A program made the translations under genes and the position numbers. Positions 61,070 to 64,000 of a stretch of 64,000 nucleotides of DNA are shown here, piece by piece (the stretch's first letter is position 1; each line of letters opens with the position of its first letter). The notes beneath the pieces were generated by a model that ran no database searches, was not told the origin of the DNA, and worked only from the letters and a program-made list of their open reading frames with translations. Source of the stretch: Aureimonas sp. AU20 (GTDB lineage Bacteria > Pseudomonadota > Alphaproteobacteria > Rhizobiales > Rhizobiaceae); the NCBI RefSeq assembly GCF_001442755.1, contig NZ_CP006368.1, positions 124,001 to 188,000 of the forward strand, read 5' to 3'.

Positions 61070-62623
61070 TCAGCCGTAACCCATGCGGAACAGGATGCGG
61101 CTGGAGGCGGCGTCGATGATCTCGCGATGCGCCTCGATGGCGTAGAGCGCGACCGGGAGAACGGCGAGCAGCACCATGAGCGAAAGGGCCATGCCGACGC
61201 GCCGGCTGAAGCGCTCCTGCCGGGTGCGGATGAACGGGATCACCGCAAAAGTCTCGATCTCGGTTGCCTGTGCCAGTTCCAGGGGGCGGCGGACGCTCCG
61301 GTTGGTCATTTCCAGAAGCACCAGCAGGCCGAGGGAGAGGCCCATCCCGGCCGCGAAGCTGCCGAAGGCGATCTTGAGCCGGTTGGGCCTGATCGGATCG
61401 TGCGGCTGGACGGGAGGATCGACCAGCGCCAGCTTTTCGCCCTTGGCGCGCAGTTCGATCTGCTCCCCCGTGCTGGCGGCCGCCAGCCGGGCGACGGCGG
61501 AATCATACTCCGTCTGCGTGTTCCGGCTGGTGCGCTCGAGCGCGTTCAGGACCGAGGCGTTGCCCGGTGTGGCGACGATGGAGCGCGACAGTTCTTCGAG
61601 GGCGCTCGAAGTGGAGGCCCGCTCCTTGGCGATGAAGTCGAGCTGCCCGTCGATATCGGCCAGTTGCAGCGCCGTGGAAGAGGGCGGCGAACGGCCCTTG
61701 TCCGGGCTGGGATTGCCGAGGCGCTGAGCGCGCACCGCAGCTTCCAGCGCGGCGATCTGGCTCTGGAGGGACCTTATGCCGGGGCTGGCGTCCGTGAACA
61801 GCGCGCGCTGCGCCAGAAGGGTTCGCCGGTACTGGTCCAGCAACTGCTCCTCGGGCGTCAGGGCGGCGGTGGGGCCGAGGCTGGGTTCGGCCATGTCGGC
61901 GAACTGCTGGAGATTGGTGCGCCGGCTTCGCAAGGCCGCCGCTTCTCGTTCGAGCTGCAGGAGGCGCTCCTGCAGGGCGCCCTGCTCCTGGCGGCGGAAG
62001 TCCAGACTGTCGGGCAGCGCGTTCCGGTGCTCGTTCTTGAAGTTCAGGATGCGGCTTTCCTGGCCGCTCAGCACCGCGTCGAGCCGCTTCACCTCGCCCT
62101 GGAAGAAGGCCATCGTGTCCAAGGCGCGGTCGGTCCGGGTCCGGCTGTTCATGCGCAGGATGCGATCCACCAGCTCCTCGACGACCTGGAAGGCGATCTC
62201 GGGGCGGGCGGCGTCGAACGAGACGGCGAAGCTGATGGCATTGGAACCGGCCGCGCCATCCAGTCCGACCGGCTCGATCCCGGCGCGCGAGCGCATGTCG
62301 GCGACGATATCGAGCGCGGTCAGGTTGCCCCGATCGGGATAGATGTCGAAGCGATCGGCGAGGGCGAGGAGGCTCGGCCCGTTCAGAACTTGTTGCTGAA
62401 TGATCTGCAACTGACCGGCCGTGTTGGGCGGGACGGTGGAGGGGGCGAGCGTTTCGGAAATCTGCGGCGGCTCCACCATCAGCGTCGCGGAGGAGCGGTA
62501 GGTGCGCGGCAGGAGATGGGCGATCGTGACGCCCAGCGCCGTGACGAGGCAGACGATGGCGACGATCATCGGCAGGCGCCGAAGAAGGATCGACAGGTAG
62601 AAACGAAGATCGAGATCGCCCAT
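61070..62623 (-). CDS. Wzz/GumC-type polysaccharide co-polymerase
   Basis: A 517-residue inner-membrane protein. The N-terminal Wzz domain has a membrane segment (MIVAIVCLVTALGVTIAHLL) followed by PRTYRSSATLMVEPPQI; long coiled-coil helices fill residues about 170-380, and a second membrane segment lies near residue 430 (IAFGSFAAGMGLSLGLLVLLEM). A third hydrophobic stretch (GMALSLMVLLAVLPVALYAI) lies near the end. It sets chain length and guides export of exopolysaccharide, and the kinase-like ATPase follows it. It is divergent from the ExoF-like gene. Confidence 0.88.
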   Translation of the reverse strand: MGDLDLRFYLSILLRRLPMIVAIVCLVTALGVTIAHLLPRTYRSSATLMVEPPQISETLAPSTVPPNTAGQLQIIQQQVLNGPSLLALADRFDIYPDRGNLTALDIVADMRSRAGIEPVGLDGAAGSNAISFAVSFDAARPEIAFQVVEELVDRILRMNSRTRTDRALDTMAFFQGEVKRLDAVLSGQESRILNFKNEHRNALPDSLDFRRQEQGALQERLLQLEREAAALRSRRTNLQQFADMAEPSLGPTAALTPEEQLLDQYRRTLLAQRALFTDASPGIRSLQSQIAALEAAVRAQRLGNPSPDKGRSPPSSTALQLADIDGQLDFIAKERASTSSALEELSRSIVATPGNASVLNALERTSRNTQTEYDSAVARLAAASTGEQIELRAKGEKLALVDPPVQPHDPIRPNRLKIAFGSFAAGMGLSLGLLVLLEMTNRSVRRPLELAQATEIETFAVIPFIRTRQERFSRRVGMALSLMVLLAVLPVALYAIEAHREIIDAASSRILFRMGYG

Positions 62624-63048
62624 CGTCGCGTTCCAGCCTCGAACGCGGGGCCGCTCGCCCCGCTTGCCGCGGATCGGCAGACCGGGCTCGCCGTGTGGCG
62701 CGTCCGGTCTGCCGGGAGAAGCGTAGTCGCGGCGCGGGGTGCTGTATATCGACCCGGCGGGTCATCAATAGGAGGTAGGGCAGATTACGCCGCTCCCTCT
62801 TTTCGCGGGGGAGGCGACACGCCGGAGACGGGTCACGGGCTGGCGCGGCGCTGTTTTGAGGCGATCGCGCGGGCGCTAGAAGAGGGTGGCCGCGAGGCTG
62901 GAGGGGAGGGGGTGGCCTTCGCCGAAAGGCTGAGGCCGTCGCTAAAAGGTGGACCCCGCAGCCGTTTTGGCAGGGGCCCGGTCGATTGCCACGCGGCGCC
63001 GCCCGTCGCCATACTTCGCGCGTCTTCCACTTGATCGGGCATGGGACG
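62624..63048. promoter_or_regulatory. Divergent regulatory region of the polysaccharide genes
   Basis: About 425 bp between the divergent Wzz-like and ExoF-like genes, presumably containing both promoters. A CGCTCCC/GGGAG-GCG imperfect stem lies near 62791-62816, and AT-rich TGCTGTATATC near 62741 could be part of a -10 box. No gene is recognised here. Confidence 0.35.
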
Positions 63049-64000
63049 ATGCGTTCGACTTCGATGGCATCGGGCAGGCGATGGCCCCTTCTCGGCGGGT
63101 TACTCTGCATGGCGCTCCTGGCCGGCGCAGGAAGCGCTCCGGCCTATCCCCTGCCGCCCCAGACCAGGATTCGCCTCTCGGTGGTTCAGTGGAACCCGGC
63201 GCGGGGCGACTATGCCCGGTGGGACGCGGTCAGTGGCGACTATGTCGTCTCAGCGAACGAGACGATCCTGCTGCCCCTGATCGGCACGCTTGAGACCAAG
63301 GGTCTGGACGAAGCGGCGCTGGCCACCGAGATCGAGGCGCGGCTGAAGGACAAGGTCGGCCTCGTCGCCCTGCCGGATGCCCGCGTCGAGATCGCGGACT
63401 ATCCGCCGTTCTACGTTCTGGGCAGCGTCGCCCAGCCCGGCGCCTTTCCGTTTCGGCCTGGGATCGACGCTCTCCAGGCCGTGGCCGTCGCGGGCGGCCT
63501 GTATCGGGCACAAGGCGAGGCGGGCGCGAGCGACGAGATCGGGCGCCTCGGCGACCTGCGAACCATGAAGGACGACATCCTGCGCATGCGCGGGCGGCTC
63601 GCGCGGCTTCAGGCCGAACGGGCGGGCGCCAAGGACATCACCTTTCCGGCCGAGCTGACCGACGGGTCGGGCGGGCCGCTCGCCGACGAAATTCAGGCGC
63701 AGGAGCGGCTGATCTTCACGACGCGCGCCAGCGGGCTGGAGCGCCAGCTGACCACGCTCGACGAGTTGAAGACGCTGTTCGCGGCGGAGATCGACGTGCT
63801 CGGCCAGAAGGGCCGGGCGCTGGAGCGCGCGCTGGAGACGATGCGGCGGGACCTGACCAATGTCGAGCGCTTGGTGGAACAGGGCGTCGCGACCGCCGGG
63901 CGGCGCTCGGACCTGGAGCGGGCCGTTTCCAGCCTGGACGCCGAACGCCTCGACCAGGTGACCGCGACCATGCGCGCGCGCCAGAGCCTCAACCAGGCGA
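63049..64000 (+). CDS. Polysaccharide export protein, ExoF/Wza-like (incomplete at window end)
   Basis: The frame from ATG 63049 stays open to the window edge (317 codons). A signal (LLGGLLCMALLAGAGSAPA) precedes a poly-export domain (RIRLSVVQWNPARGDYARWDAVSGDYVVSANETILLPLIGTLETKGLDEAAL) and an SLBB-type repeat (YPPFYVLGSVAQPGAFPFRPGIDALQAVAVAGGLYR). From about residue 175 the protein is a long coiled coil, as in ExoF of Sinorhizobium rather than short Wza. It would carry exopolysaccharide across the periplasm and outer membrane together with the Wzz-like protein encoded on the opposite strand. Confidence 0.82.
   Translation, partial: MRSTSMASGRRWPLLGGLLCMALLAGAGSAPAYPLPPQTRIRLSVVQWNPARGDYARWDAVSGDYVVSANETILLPLIGTLETKGLDEAALATEIEARLKDKVGLVALPDARVEIADYPPFYVLGSVAQPGAFPFRPGIDALQAVAVAGGLYRAQGEAGASDEIGRLGDLRTMKDDILRMRGRLARLQAERAGAKDITFPAELTDGSGGPLADEIQAQERLIFTTRASGLERQLTTLDELKTLFAAEIDVLGQKGRALERALETMRRDLTNVERLVEQGVATAGRRSDLERAVSSLDAERLDQVTATMRARQSLNQA

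Overview
The window is high-GC DNA from an alphaproteobacterium, most likely a Rhizobiales member of the Aureimonas/Methylobacterium/rhizobium kind. The clues are a CsgH-type curli chaperone, a 47-residue DUF1127 protein, an ExoF-like export protein, several ECF sigma/anti-sigma pairs and many LysR, LacI, Rrf2 and Lrp regulators. I see no tRNA, rRNA, CRISPR array or intact mobile element. The strain assignment is inference.

Region by region. (1) 1-11.7 kb: the end of a type VI secretion (T6SS) locus, with an RsbW-like kinase, PAAR tip protein, zinc-headed methyltransferase, FHA protein, TssJ, TssK, TssL and two consecutive TssM-like proteins, the first lacking the C-terminal half. (2) 12.2-15.8 kb: DUF1127 protein, then a sugar/polyol catabolic pair (Gfo/Idh/MocA oxidoreductase and TIM-barrel isomerase) divergent from a LacI-type regulator across two palindromic sites. 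(3) 16.1-21.1 kb: a sigma-54 activator followed by a good -24/-12 promoter driving a butanediol-dehydrogenase-like enzyme and a flavin monooxygenase. (4) 21.2-24.7 kb: UppP, an ECF sigma/anti-sigma pair, a LysE-type exporter. (5) 24.75-33.3 kb: a curli-like amyloid locus with CsgF, CsgG, four curlin-repeat proteins (two of 500+ residues), CsgH, and a secreted protein joining an Inh-type protease-inhibitor domain to an SH3-like domain. (6) 33.6-38 kb: ROK regulator, decayed IS5-type transposase, acetaldehyde-type aldehyde dehydrogenase divergent from an AcoR-like regulator that lacks the AAA+ domain. (7) 38.2-42.4 kb: metA behind a riboswitch-like leader, then YceI, a small secreted protein, an ECF sigma/anti-sigma pair and cytochrome b561. 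(8) 42.4-49.8 kb: NUDIX remnant, glycine-rich repeat protein, EAL protein, Rrf2 regulator with a TrxR-like oxidoreductase, Lrp regulator divergent from DUF2000, LysR divergent from an NmrA-like protein. (9) 49.98-57 kb: a minus-strand operon with a peptide-type ABC importer and a CocE/NonD hydrolase. (10) 57.1-59.9 kb: small membrane protein, and a LysR regulator divergent from a GntP-type permease. (11) 59.9-64 kb: exopolysaccharide genes, Wzz/GumC-like and CpsD-like on the minus strand and an ExoF-like protein running off the right end.

The most distinctive parts are the extended curli locus with its inhibitor-like protein, the duplicated TssM in the T6SS operon, the sigma-54 alcohol/ketone module, and the metA leader, which folds like a SAM-I/SAM-IV-clan riboswitch with an RBS-sequestering hairpin. 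Many long overlapping open frames on the opposite strand are artefacts of high GC and are not annotated.
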